Below are positions 28,588 to 36,880 of a DNA stretch of 64,000 bases, in pieces (position 1 is the stretch's first letter; every line of letters starts with the position of its first letter). A program made the translations under genes and the position numbers. The DNA is from Fusibacter paucivorans (lineage in GTDB: Bacteria; Bacillota; Clostridia; Peptostreptococcales; Acidaminobacteraceae), in NCBI RefSeq assembly GCF_018390735.1, contig NZ_JAHBCL010000002.1, forward strand, positions 62,001-126,000, given 5' to 3'. Under the pieces are notes generated by a model, which saw nothing but the letters and a program-made list of their open reading frames with translations, did no database searches and was not told the origin of the DNA.

Positions 28588-28703
28588 GAAAATATGTCTG
28601 TAATATGGAATAATATGCCATAATATGCCTGTGCTACGCGGAATTATGCTTGTAATATACGAAAATACGCCTATAATATGTGATAATACGCTTGAAATAC
28701 GCC
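28588..28703. repeat. Degenerate short tandem repeats, about five copies
   Basis: Copies of roughly AATAYGCYTGTAATAYG are spaced about 20-25 bases apart (for example near 28590, 28642, 28662 and 28685), with a shorter, more divergent form between. The tract is non-coding and lies between a terminator and the MotA-like gene. Confidence 0.55.
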
Positions 28704-28782
28704 CGCTGGTGTATAGTCGAAGCAGCGGCGGTTGCGTTATGATGTGTCAAAAGGAACGATTATATTATTCTAGGAGGTAATA

Positions 28783-29226
28783 ATGATGTATTTAATTGGA
28801 ATTGGTATTTTTCTAGCTTTTGTCGTCTTTTTGACTTTTGTAGCTTCTGGTTACGCGCTCTACATTGATTTTCCAAGCGTTATCGTTATACTGGGAATGA
28901 CGATTCCGGTGTTGATGGCATCTGGACTCATAAAAGATTTTGTGAATGGCTTTAAACTGATGAATCAGCGAGAAGTGATGTTTTCTAAAATGGAAATTCA
29001 TAAAATTGTGATTGCAGTGACATTGGGGATTCGTACGATTCTGGTTTCATCGTTTTTGGGTGTACTCGCGGGCGGTATAACAATTTTGGCACAACTCTCA
29101 ACAATCGAAAGTATTTTGCCCTCTCTTTCTGTCGATTTTATCATATTATTTTATGGCCTTATTTTTATAACCATTTTATTGCCGATTCGCGCTAAAGCGG
29201 AAGCTGTGCTTAAAACGATGGATTAG
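28783..29226 (+). CDS. Miniature MotA-like membrane protein
   Basis: A 147-residue protein with TAGGAGGTAAT upstream. About four membrane spans: YIDFPSVIVILGMTIPVLMA matches the N-terminal MotA pattern (x-D-x-P-S-h-x-h-V-h-G), while VDFIILFYGLIFITILLPI matches the last MotA span and its LxxhhYGhhhhhhhLPI ending. The large cytoplasmic loop of MotA, which contacts the flagellar rotor, is missing. No MotB-like gene is adjacent. It is followed eight bases later by a membrane-bound LuxR protein that has similar spans, so the pair is probably a signalling unit rather than a motor. Confidence 0.7.
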   Translation: MMYLIGIGIFLAFVVFLTFVASGYALYIDFPSVIVILGMTIPVLMASGLIKDFVNGFKLMNQREVMFSKMEIHKIVIAVTLGIRTILVSSFLGVLAGGITILAQLSTIESILPSLSVDFIILFYGLIFITILLPIRAKAEAVLKTMD

Positions 29227-29234
29227 GTGAGCAG

Positions 29235-29894
29235 ATGCAGTTTAATCATTTGAAATGGATGGGACCGATTGTCTATTTGATCGTCGTCATCACACTTTTT
29301 AAAATAAATATTGGCATTCTGATCCAGCCATTGCCGCTGATAACAGTTTTGGGAGGCGGCGTAATTCTAGCAGCCAGCCGTAGGCGTGACAGCACTCGAT
29401 GGTTGGACGCTTTTGGCACAGGCGTGCTGTATGCGGGGGCACTAGCGAGCTTACTGCTTTTGTTATCGGCGGCATTAAGTGGTTTGAACGCGCTGGCTGA
29501 AGCATTTGTACCGGGAATCTATGCGGGTTTTGTCTATTTGATTATTCATTTTTATCAGGGCAAACCGGAAGGCGCCGTTATAAAATCGGAAGAGCCTGAA
29601 CAAACACAATTGGCAGGTGATGATCGTTCCCCAGTGAATACCTTGCGATCGGACTGGGATTCTGAACGTACTGCGACGCCGTTTTTGCTTGCTTATGCCC
29701 TGACACCTCGTGAATCACACGTAGCGCTGAAGATGATTCAAGGTATGGACAATCGCAGTATTGCAGAATCGCTTTTTATTTCAGAAGCAACCCTTAAAAA
29801 ACACGTTCAAAATATCTATCGGAAATTGGATTGCCACGACCGTCAAAGTTTTATGACGGCATACATGACGTTTATAACCGCTAAAAGGGGATAA
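29235..29894 (+). CDS. Membrane-anchored LuxR-type regulator with MotA-like N-terminal spans
   Basis: A 219-residue protein. Residues about 10-115 contain membrane segments (IVYLIVVITLF, PLPLITVLGGGVILAA, a long pair from FGTGVLYAGAL to YAGFVYLIIHFY) whose spacing and the P-S/P-L-h-x-h-x-GGG pattern recall MotA. A hydrophilic linker then leads to a LuxR/GerE helix-turn-helix (TPRESHVALKMI, then NRSIAESLFISEATLKKHVQNIYRKL) in the last 65 residues. It is therefore a predicted one-component, membrane-bound transcription factor, encoded with the preceding MotA-like protein. Confidence 0.75.
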   Translation: MQFNHLKWMGPIVYLIVVITLFKINIGILIQPLPLITVLGGGVILAASRRRDSTRWLDAFGTGVLYAGALASLLLLLSAALSGLNALAEAFVPGIYAGFVYLIIHFYQGKPEGAVIKSEEPEQTQLAGDDRSPVNTLRSDWDSERTATPFLLAYALTPRESHVALKMIQGMDNRSIAESLFISEATLKKHVQNIYRKLDCHDRQSFMTAYMTFITAKRG

Positions 29895-29984
29895 AAACGC
29901 GCGAACAGGCTGTATTAGTGAATTATAGCTTTTTCCTAATTGACTGCAACGGTGAAACGAGATACAATCTACTTAGTAAAAATG

Positions 29985-30160
29985 AATAACGCCAATATAG
30001 GTCCGCTCATTCCTTGCGGATAATAGGGAAGTCAGGTGAAATTCCTGCACAGTCCCGCTGCTGTAATAGCTGAGTCGTTTGCAAATGCCACTGTCTTCTA
30101 AAGATGGGAAGGCGCAAATAATGAAGATGCTTAAGTCAGAAGACCTGCCTGTATTGATTT
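29985..30160 (+). ncRNA. Cobalamin riboswitch (aptamer)
   Basis: Diagnostic elements are in order: GGGAA at 30026, then GTCAGGTGAAATTCCTGCAC and the conserved AGTCCCGCTGCTGTAAT core, GAGTC, GCCACTG near 30087, GGGAAGGC near 30106, GATG, and AAGTCAGAAGACCTGCC near 30133-30149. It lies upstream of the btuFCD-type genes, matching cobalamin control of B12 uptake. Confidence 0.95.
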
Positions 30161-30220
30161 GCTGAAAACTCTACGGATGATAGAGGGCAATCAAGGTCTG
30201 TTTCTTTTAGATTCTTATAA

Positions 30221-30250
30221 GCTGCCATCATACCGATGTGCAGTTTTTTT
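30221..30250 (+). terminator. Terminator of the riboswitch expression platform
   Basis: CTGCCATC pairs with GATGTGCAG (one bulged base), followed by TTTTTTT. It lies between the aptamer and the first gene, consistent with ligand-dependent premature termination. Confidence 0.75.
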
Positions 30251-30327
30251 ATTTAGATAAGACGTTTTCCGCCATCCGACAGCATTGCGATTTCATTTTG
30301 TTATCAGTATGATTTGAGGAGGATATA

Positions 30328-31422
30328 ATGAAAAAAACAATGTTTAGTGTCGCACTTGTATTGGTCCTGATCTTTGGCATGACAGGATGCGGTGCAAAAA
30401 GTGAGACCCCAGTACCTGAAAGTTCCCCCGCAGAGAACACCCCAGCTGAAAGCACTCCTGCTGAAAGCGATGCCGCTCAAAGTGAAAGTGCTTCAAATGA
30501 AACGTCAGCGTCTTCTGAAGGCGATGATTCGTATTACCCAGTGACGGTAACGACGTATACGTATGCAAAAGAACCCATTGAAGTAACGTTTGAAAAGGCA
30601 CCTGAAAAAGTATTTGCCGTCTATCAGGATTCTATTGAGACACTGCTGGCACTAGGGCTAGAAGAGCGAATTGTCGCTGGCGCAGGTCTGGACCAAGATG
30701 TGAAGGCAGATTACCAGTCTGCATTTGAAAAGGTGAATTATCTTACAGAATTTACGCCGGATAAAGAAAGTGTTATCATGCTCGAACCCGATTTTATTTT
30801 GAGCTGGTATTCTTATTTTAGTGATAAACGGTTAGGGGAAGTAACTTACTGGCATGATCGCGATATTCAAACCTATATTATGCTCAATTCTGGATGTGCG
30901 CCTGAAAGAGTACTCGAAAATGAATATACGGATATTCTTAATTTGGGGATTATTTTCAATGTAACGGATAAAGCAGAAGCCATTGTAGCAGAAATGCGTG
31001 AAGCTGTTGAACAAGTTGCGAAAAAAGCTGGAGAAATGGATGTGAAGCCAAGTGTACTTTTGATGGAAGTTGAAAAGGACGGCATTCGTGTTTACGGTGA
31101 TAATACACTTGGCGGCGATATGATTAAGCAGCTTGGCGCGGACCTCGTCGTTGCACCAGAAAACCATATGAGTAGTGAAGACTTAATTGAGACGAATCCT
31201 GATGTGATCTTTACCGTCTATTTCGGAAGTTCGGATAGTATTGCCGATGCTGAAGCTGCGGTTTCAAAATTAGTGGATGATCCAAAATACCAAAGTCTTA
31301 CGGCTATTCAAAACAACCGCGTTTATGCCATTTCCCTTGGCGAAATGTATTGCAGCGGTACGCGGACATTAGACGGCATCAATCGATTGGCAGAAGGTAT
31401 TTATCCGTCGATGAGCGAATAG
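30328..31422 (+). CDS. btuF: Cobalamin/iron-chelate-type binding lipoprotein (BtuF-like)
   Basis: A 364-residue lipoprotein with GAGGAGGATAT upstream; lipobox MTGCG and a low-complexity PAES-repeat linker at about residues 30-65. The mature part is a class III binding protein with a single long helix between lobes (KVFAVYQDSIETLLALGLEERIVA, VIMLEPDFILSWYSYF, LGADLVVAPENHM, NPDVIFTVYFG). The upstream cobalamin riboswitch makes cobamide the likely ligand; sequence alone would also allow siderophores. Confidence 0.85.
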   Translation: MKKTMFSVALVLVLIFGMTGCGAKSETPVPESSPAENTPAESTPAESDAAQSESASNETSASSEGDDSYYPVTVTTYTYAKEPIEVTFEKAPEKVFAVYQDSIETLLALGLEERIVAGAGLDQDVKADYQSAFEKVNYLTEFTPDKESVIMLEPDFILSWYSYFSDKRLGEVTYWHDRDIQTYIMLNSGCAPERVLENEYTDILNLGIIFNVTDKAEAIVAEMREAVEQVAKKAGEMDVKPSVLLMEVEKDGIRVYGDNTLGGDMIKQLGADLVVAPENHMSSEDLIETNPDVIFTVYFGSSDSIADAEAAVSKLVDDPKYQSLTAIQNNRVYAISLGEMYCSGTRTLDGINRLAEGIYPSMSE

Positions 31423-32562
31423 ATGATGACGACAAAGCAAGATAAATTGGCAGAAGGTACTGTTCACTTGAAGGAATCGACTGCTGAAGAAAATGTAAAA
31501 ATGAAAAAGATGCGTTTAAGAATTGGTTATGGTCTGACCGTATTGCTGCTGATTGTCGGTATTGTGATATCGGTTGGATTGGCTGTTGCCATTGGATCGA
31601 CGACGATCCATGCAAAAGATGTCTATCGCGTTATCTGGTATGAGTGCTTTCATCCGTCTGCGCTTGCAGACTACGCATCCGGTGCAATCCACGATGTAAT
31701 CTGGCTGATTAGATTACCGAGGATAATGCTTGCCGTTGCCGTCGGTGGTGGACTGGCGATTTGCGGTATTGTTATGCAGGCATTGGTGAGAAACCCGCTG
31801 GCGGATCCTTATCTGCTGGGCATCTCATCTGGTGCGTCACTGGGGGCTACCGTTGCTATACTGCTTGGCGTGGGCACATTTTTTGGAGAGAATTATGTGG
31901 GGATTGTCGCCTTTATCGGCGCATTCTCCGCATCCATTCTCGTTTTAACCATTGCCAATACAGGATCAAGGGCAAATCCCGTAAAACTTTTACTGTCAGG
32001 TCTTGCGGTCAATGCAGTTTTCTCGTCGTTTTCAAGCTTCATTGTCTATGTGGCAAATGACAAGGATGGTATCCAAGATATTACCTTTTGGCTGATGGGA
32101 AGTCTAGGCGGGGCGAAGTGGTCCAATGTCATTTGGATTTATATCGTCGTCTTTGCAGGCATGTTCTTTTTCATGACGCAGTATCGCACCCTGAATATGA
32201 TGCTGCTAGGTGATGAAGTGGGCATTACCCTTGGGATATCACTGCATGCACCAAGACAGTATTATATGATTATCACATCCTTGATGATTGGTTTTATTGT
32301 CTTTGCATCGGGCATGATTGGCTTTGTCGGTTTGATGATGCCGCATTTTGCCAGAATGCTCTTTGGAACGGATCATAAAAAAAATATGCCCATTGCCTTT
32401 TGCTTTGGTGCGATTTTTATGATCTGGGCAGATGTATTGTCGAGGATTGTGATTCCCTACACCGAACTTCCCATCGGGATATTTGTTTCTATGTTTGGCT
32501 CACCATTTTTTATCTACATGCTCGTACGCAGACAATACGGATTTGGAGGCGGGAAATCGTGA
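31423..32562 (+). CDS. btuC: FecCD/BtuC-type ABC permease
   Basis: A 379-residue permease with about ten spans and the family blocks IRLPRIMLAVAVGGGLAICGIVMQALVRNPLADPYLLGISSGAS and MIGFVGLMMPHFARMLFGTDHKKNMP. The ATG lies directly after the btuF stop codon; a hydrophilic N-terminal 35 residues is longer than usual, so ATG 31501 is an alternative. Together with BtuF and BtuD it completes the uptake system. Confidence 0.92.
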   Translation: MMTTKQDKLAEGTVHLKESTAEENVKMKKMRLRIGYGLTVLLLIVGIVISVGLAVAIGSTTIHAKDVYRVIWYECFHPSALADYASGAIHDVIWLIRLPRIMLAVAVGGGLAICGIVMQALVRNPLADPYLLGISSGASLGATVAILLGVGTFFGENYVGIVAFIGAFSASILVLTIANTGSRANPVKLLLSGLAVNAVFSSFSSFIVYVANDKDGIQDITFWLMGSLGGAKWSNVIWIYIVVFAGMFFFMTQYRTLNMMLLGDEVGITLGISLHAPRQYYMIITSLMIGFIVFASGMIGFVGLMMPHFARMLFGTDHKKNMPIAFCFGAIFMIWADVLSRIVIPYTELPIGIFVSMFGSPFFIYMLVRRQYGFGGGKS

Positions 32563-33341
32563 AATTAACCTGTGAAAATATAAATGTAACGCTGGATGAT
32601 AAGGAAATCGTCAAGTCGCTGACACTGCATGCAGCGGATAACGCCTTTGTCGGTATTGTTGGGCCCAACGGATGCGGGAAGTCGACGTTCTTGAAAACGG
32701 TTTATCGGGTGTTAAAACCAAAAGCGGGTACTGTCTTTTTAGATGATGCCAATGCATTAAAAATGAGCTATCGGCAGTCGGCGCAGAAACTGGCAGTCGT
32801 TGCACAGCACAATCATCAGGACTTTGATTTCACGGTGGGAGAAGTGGTGATGATGGGACGTGCACCACATAAACGTGCATTGGAAAGGGATCACGCCGAG
32901 GATTTTAGAATTGTCAATGATGCACTTGATCGCGTTCAGATGGGTACATTTAAGGAACGCTTGTTTGCCAGTCTATCCGGTGGCGAACAGCAGCGTGTCA
33001 TTCTAGCAAGAGCGCTGGCACAAAAAACACAGTGCCTTATATTGGATGAACCAACCAATCACCTCGATATAAAATACCAGCTTCAAATGCTGGAACTCGT
33101 TAAGTCAATGAAAATGACGGTTGTTGCCGCGATTCACGATTTAAACCTTGCTATGATGTATTGTGACTACGTTTATATTATGGACGCCGGCAGGATTGTA
33201 GGGCACGGCAAACCTGAGGATGCATTGACAGAAGCGATGATCGAAAAAGTATATGGTGTTCGTGTTAAGCATATGACGGATCCTGAAAGCGGTTGCCGCA
33301 TGCTGGCATTTTTGCCGTCCAATAAAACGCATATCATATAA
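32559..33341 (+). CDS. btuD: Cobalamin/iron-chelate-type ABC ATPase (BtuD/FecE-like)
   Basis: Begins at GTG 32559, with GGAGGCGGG upstream and a four-base overlap with the permease stop; the frame is open further upstream, but only as read-through inside the permease gene. The 260-residue ATPase has Walker A GPNGCGKST, signature LSGGEQQR, Walker B LILDEPTNHLD and H-loop AIHDLN. Confidence 0.93.
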   Translation: MKLTCENINVTLDDKEIVKSLTLHAADNAFVGIVGPNGCGKSTFLKTVYRVLKPKAGTVFLDDANALKMSYRQSAQKLAVVAQHNHQDFDFTVGEVVMMGRAPHKRALERDHAEDFRIVNDALDRVQMGTFKERLFASLSGGEQQRVILARALAQKTQCLILDEPTNHLDIKYQLQMLELVKSMKMTVVAAIHDLNLAMMYCDYVYIMDAGRIVGHGKPEDALTEAMIEKVYGVRVKHMTDPESGCRMLAFLPSNKTHII

Positions 33342-33355
33342 ACGAGGGGTGGATC

Positions 33356-33691
33356 ATGAAACGCATTGCAATTTTATCATGTTTGGAAGCAACCGCCGTA
33401 TGTAGCGGCGCAGCATGTTTCAAAGCACTGAACAGCCGAATGGCGTCATTTGAACGGTATCGCGATGAGGCTGTTGAAGTCGTTGCTTTCTGGCACTGCA
33501 ACGGATGCCAGTGTGACTATCAAAAAGACGCTGCTTTTCTCGAAAAAATTGAAGCAGTTGTTGCCCTTAAACCCCATGCCGTACACATTGGGAAATGCAC
33601 CGTTACAAATGGGCAGCGTTGCTCAGTCATAACCGATATAGCGTCATATTTGGAAGTGCATGACATTCAGATTATTCAAGGTACACATTAG
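33356..33691 (+). CDS. CGGC-domain protein, putative metal-binding
   Basis: A 111-residue cytoplasmic protein with ACGAGGGGTGG upstream. Conserved cysteines sit at ILSCLEATAVCSGAACFKA and WHCNGCQCDY, then GKCTVTNGQRC, as in the CGGC family (putative metal-binding, unknown function). It follows btuD by 14 bases and so lies under the cobalamin riboswitch, which suggests a role in corrinoid or metal handling. This last step is inference. Confidence 0.8.
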   Translation: MKRIAILSCLEATAVCSGAACFKALNSRMASFERYRDEAVEVVAFWHCNGCQCDYQKDAAFLEKIEAVVALKPHAVHIGKCTVTNGQRCSVITDIASYLEVHDIQIIQGTH

Positions 33692-33755
33692 GCGCTGTTT
33701 TTAAATAGAAACAGTCAAGAGTACGGAATGAATCGTTTGAGGATCGGCATTGTCC

Positions 33756-33772
33756 TGAGAATTGGATTCTCA
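33756..33772. promoter_or_regulatory. Candidate upstream activator site for the sigma-54 promoter at 33863
   Basis: A perfect palindrome TGAGAAT-TGG-ATTCTCA centred about 126 bases before the expected transcription start of the promoter at 33863-33878, the usual distance for a bacterial enhancer-binding protein. Confidence 0.55.
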
Positions 33773-33862
33773 TTGGAAAAATGTACAGAAATTTGAACAG
33801 TTTTTTGATAGGATAATACGGTGTTTGAATAATGCCTTGGCATTTCCAACGCTTTCGTGTTT

Positions 33863-33878
33863 TGGCATCGGATTTGCA
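33863..33878 (+). promoter_or_regulatory. Sigma-54 (-24/-12) promoter
   Basis: TGGCAT-CGGAT-TTGCA: GG and GC with the fixed ten-base spacing. It lies 65 bases upstream of the membrane protein start at 33943. Confidence 0.85.
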
Positions 33879-33942
33879 ATATGTGTTCACAAGCGTTTGT
33901 TCTTTATAGGGGTATGAAGACAAATTGAAAGGTTGGGGTGAA

Positions 33943-35175
33943 ATGAACACATATCAAATCGAAAGAAGATTTAAGAATCCTCTTGTGAGCGGCGTTATCG
34001 CCGTCCTTTTGGCGACGGTAATTGCATCGGTTTTTTGGCCGATTTGGGGGCTGATCGCTAAAAGCATTATCTCAGTGCTCGCTGCAACGGGTTTAGCGCA
34101 GTGTGAACCGGCTGCGGCGAGTGCATATATCAAAGATGTCACTGAAGGGACTTTCTTCTGGATGTCCATTAATTCTTGGATCTGGTTTACACTTATCTTT
34201 AGTAATTACGGTAAGTATGCAAAAACGCACAGTCAGCCTGCTGCCGGTTTCCGCTACAGTATCCTCGCATTTTTATCAGGTATTTTGGGCTATTTCATTC
34301 TTGTAGGTCTTATTGGCATATGGTGGAAACCGTTTAATCTAGGCATTATGCTGATGCCGAAGACAGCAGCAGAAGTTGCGCTGGCAACAGAGGGATGGGC
34401 GGCTGCAAACTTCTATGCAGTACCTGTACTCATCTGCCAAATTGCATACGTTGCACTCTTTGGCAAATGGCCATTCACGAAAGCGGGCGCACCTTGGGAT
34501 AGCTTTGGCGCTATGATGACTTCAACCGTAGCGGCACTACTTGTCTGGTTCGCCATGTTTGTGCCTTCATTTCTTAAGTTTCAGCTTGCAGGTGAAGCTG
34601 CTGTCATACAGCCAATGGGCTCGTTCCCATCGGTTTTGGCATGGTGTCAGTGTTTTATCGTCTGGTTTCTGTTTCCGGTTATTTGTACAGAAGGATATCC
34701 GGCAAAAATCTTTGCAAAAGAACAGCCGGCAAGAGGTTTTATCGGTTTTGCGATTGCCTTTGTCATGGCATTTGTCATGCGTGCTGCACTAAGAGTCGTT
34801 TTAGGACCGTTGGATTTATTAAATGGTCAGCCCGTTGACTTGGTGGTAACGTCGTTTGTACTTTCTATTATTACAGTTGGTTTGACATGGCATCATCAGT
34901 TCTTCGACTTTCCTGATAAAGAAAAGATGCCAAATGAAGTGCCGCGCGTTTTAACCAGATTGCTGATTGTTCTTGTCCTCGGGTCAATTTTCGGTGTCTT
35001 TTGGATGAAGACATACACTTATCTGCCATTTGGTGCCAATGATATGGGACTCGGGTATCCGACGCTGGGCCTTATTGCAGGTCAGTTCCTGTATATGATG
35101 CCAATGCTGTTCCTGAACACGTTCTTCGACAAATGGCCATTGACAAAAGTGGTAATGGTCAAGGAAGACAAGTAA
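33943..35175 (+). CDS. Multispan membrane protein of unknown family
   Basis: The start is ATG 33943 with a GGGGTG ribosome site; an in-frame TTG at 33925 is less likely. The 410-residue protein has about ten hydrophobic segments and no motif I recognise. Recurrent features are Trp-rich loops (FWMSINSWIWFTLIF, GIWWKPFNLGI, LFGKWPFTKAGAPWDSFGAMM) and a second FDKWPLTKV near the C-terminus, suggesting an internal duplication. It is the only gene of its transcription unit, has its own sigma-54 promoter and is followed by a strong terminator. A transporter is likely, but the substrate is unknown. Confidence 0.8.
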   Translation: MNTYQIERRFKNPLVSGVIAVLLATVIASVFWPIWGLIAKSIISVLAATGLAQCEPAAASAYIKDVTEGTFFWMSINSWIWFTLIFSNYGKYAKTHSQPAAGFRYSILAFLSGILGYFILVGLIGIWWKPFNLGIMLMPKTAAEVALATEGWAAANFYAVPVLICQIAYVALFGKWPFTKAGAPWDSFGAMMTSTVAALLVWFAMFVPSFLKFQLAGEAAVIQPMGSFPSVLAWCQCFIVWFLFPVICTEGYPAKIFAKEQPARGFIGFAIAFVMAFVMRAALRVVLGPLDLLNGQPVDLVVTSFVLSIITVGLTWHHQFFDFPDKEKMPNEVPRVLTRLLIVLVLGSIFGVFWMKTYTYLPFGANDMGLGYPTLGLIAGQFLYMMPMLFLNTFFDKWPLTKVVMVKEDK

Positions 35176-35281
35176 TTTTTAGACAGCTGTATGCAGAATA
35201 AGTTGTATAAAAAGGTCGTACAAAGTGCCTGTAGAATAAACATCTGGTACAAATACCGCTCATTTTGAGAAGCAGTGATTG

Positions 35282-35322
35282 AAAAGCCTCGATTCTTATC
35301 GTCAGAAGAATCGAGGCTTTTT
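35282..35322. terminator. Rho-independent terminator
   Basis: A 16-base stem AAAAGCCTCGATTCTT / AAGAATCGAGGCTTTT with T-tail; the A-run upstream could allow bidirectional use. Confidence 0.93.
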
Positions 35323-35333
35323 GCGATACAATT

Positions 35334-35368
35334 CATAACGTTTAATACACGAAGCATTAAACGTTATG
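35334..35368. repeat. 13-base perfect inverted repeat
   Basis: CATAACGTTTAAT and ATTAAACGTTATG separated by nine bases, directly after the terminator and without a T-run. An operator or attachment-like site is possible. Confidence 0.6.
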
Positions 35369-35483
35369 GATTATTGCTGCAGGCAGTAGATAAGCAGCTG
35401 CTCTCACATCTTCCTCACATTTGCCCGCTATACTTTCAGTAAACGAATGTGTATGAAACACAATGACAAATTGGAGGCAAATC

Positions 35484-35552
35484 ATGAAGAGAATGAGCTA
35501 TTTTTTCGCTAATATCCGGCTGGGTAGTCGATTTAGCGTTTCAATAAACTGA
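35484..35552 (+). pseudogene. Possible remnant of a chemoreceptor N-terminus (22 codons)
   Basis: A frame of 22 codons with a strong TTGGAGGC ribosome site begins MKRMSYFFANIRLGSRFSVSI. The block F-x-N-I-R-L-G-S-R-F resembles the first residues of methyl-accepting chemotaxis proteins, but the frame stops at once. It may be decayed or a short leader peptide. Confidence 0.35.
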
Positions 35553-35592
35553 TGGATGAAATAAAACAGATATGATGAATGAGGAGGTTCAA

Positions 35593-36531
35593 ATGAAATT
35601 TTTTAAGCGTTTTGTTATCAGTTTTACAGTATTCAGTATGGTTATAGCCAATGCCGGATTTGGTGCGGCGGCGACAGCACAGACGGTATCCGAAAATGCA
35701 GCGGCAAACGATACAATGATGGAAACGGAGGTTGCTGTTGAAGGAAGTGTGTGGACACCACTTGAAACGACGGCGCGTACTGAGCAGGCAAAAGTTAATT
35801 ACGATTTGCTGTTTGGCGACCTGACGTCAACGATGAATGTTGATAATCCGGAATATGTAGACAGCATTAATAATTTTATTTACGGTGATATCTTCAATCA
35901 AAGTGATTTGCTGGATTTTAAGCAAAAAGAAATGATTGCACTGGTTTCACTGACAACAAATCGTTCCTATGAACTGTTAAAACTGCATGCTGTCGGTGCT
36001 GTTAAAGCGGGATTAACACCTGAAGAAGTGATGGAAGCTGTTTATCATTGTACGCCTTACGTCGGCATTGCAACAACTTATGAAGCGGTCTATGCGGTTA
36101 CAGAAGCATTTAAAGAAAATGAAATTGAGATGCCGCTGACGCCTCAGACAATCATTGAAGACGATATGCGCTATACTGCCGGAAATGAAGCACAAGCAGC
36201 TGTGTTTGGCGCATTTATGCGCCGTGACAAAGATACTGTTCAGGATGATATTTCAGTATATGTGACAGAATGGTGCTTTGGTGACTTTTACACACGCGGT
36301 ACAATTGATCTTGAGACACGCGAAATGTTAACCATGTGCATTTTAGCGAATACGGGCGCCGATCAACTGCGTGCTCATGTTTTTGGTACGCGCAATGTCG
36401 GATTCTCACAAGAAGCAATTATGGCGGCCATAACGCAGTGTATGCCCTATATGTGGACACCACTGACATTATCGGCAGTGAGCGTTGTCAATGATGTATT
36501 CGCACCTGAAGATTCAGAAGCTCAGGAATAA
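35593..36531 (+). CDS. Exported protein with two carboxymuconolactone-decarboxylase-like domains
   Basis: The start is ATG 35593, preceded by GAGGAGGTTC. The 312-residue protein has an N-terminal signal peptide (FVISFTVFSMVIANAGFGAAATA) without a lipobox Cys, then two repeats of the CMD fold: FKQKEMIALVSLTTNRSYELLKLHAVGAVKAGLTPEEVMEAVYHCTPYVG and LETREMLTMCILANTGADQLRAHVFGTRNVGFSQEAIMAAITQCMPYMW. Each keeps one Cys rather than the CxxC of AhpD. Export of CMD proteins is unusual. Function unknown. Confidence 0.85.
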   Translation: MKFFKRFVISFTVFSMVIANAGFGAAATAQTVSENAAANDTMMETEVAVEGSVWTPLETTARTEQAKVNYDLLFGDLTSTMNVDNPEYVDSINNFIYGDIFNQSDLLDFKQKEMIALVSLTTNRSYELLKLHAVGAVKAGLTPEEVMEAVYHCTPYVGIATTYEAVYAVTEAFKENEIEMPLTPQTIIEDDMRYTAGNEAQAAVFGAFMRRDKDTVQDDISVYVTEWCFGDFYTRGTIDLETREMLTMCILANTGADQLRAHVFGTRNVGFSQEAIMAAITQCMPYMWTPLTLSAVSVVNDVFAPEDSEAQE

Positions 36532-36568
36532 GTTCTTTATAACAATTACTTCAATAGAAAAAGAATGA

Positions 36569-36630
36569 AGCACTATTTAACAAGCAGTTAATTCACAAGG
36601 CTGTTACTGTTAAATGGTGCTCTATTTTTT
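36569..36630 (+). terminator. Rho-independent terminator
   Basis: AGCACTATTTAACA pairs with TGTTAAATGGTGCT (one mismatch) across a 25-base loop, followed by CTATTTTTT. Confidence 0.75.
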
Positions 36631-36880
36631 GTTGGGATGTATTTTTTTATTAGTAGTTAAAAGCGGTTTGACAACAATGTCACAAAATTTGAGAAACTGC
36701 ATACAAAGCAGATTAACCTCTTTGCCTGAGTCCAAATCGCCGCTGTTTTCAAGGATTCTGAGAGTATAATAAGGCGAAAATTGCTAGGCGGCGTCGCCCC
36801 AGCATGTTACAATCAATAGTGTCAGAAACGATGCTGATACTATCTTAGATAATAAAACCGATAAAGAGCGGCGTCAAAAC

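Larger units (their letters stand above)
35176..35592 (+). other. 417-base intergenic region
   Basis: Contains a terminator (35282-35322), a 13-base inverted repeat (35334-35368) and a 22-codon frame resembling the start of a chemoreceptor gene (35484-35552). No complete gene is seen. Confidence 0.7.

Noticed and set aside
28588-28703. CRISPR array
   Set aside because: The units are degenerate, AT-rich and contiguous, with no regular spacers and no cas genes.
32400-32558. Longer N-terminus of the BtuD-like ATPase
   Set aside because: It is read-through in another frame of the permease gene; GTG 32559 has the ribosome site and overlap typical of the operon.
33695-33720. CTGTTT/AAACAG hairpin after the CGGC gene as terminator
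   Set aside because: The T-run lies inside the loop and none follows the stem.
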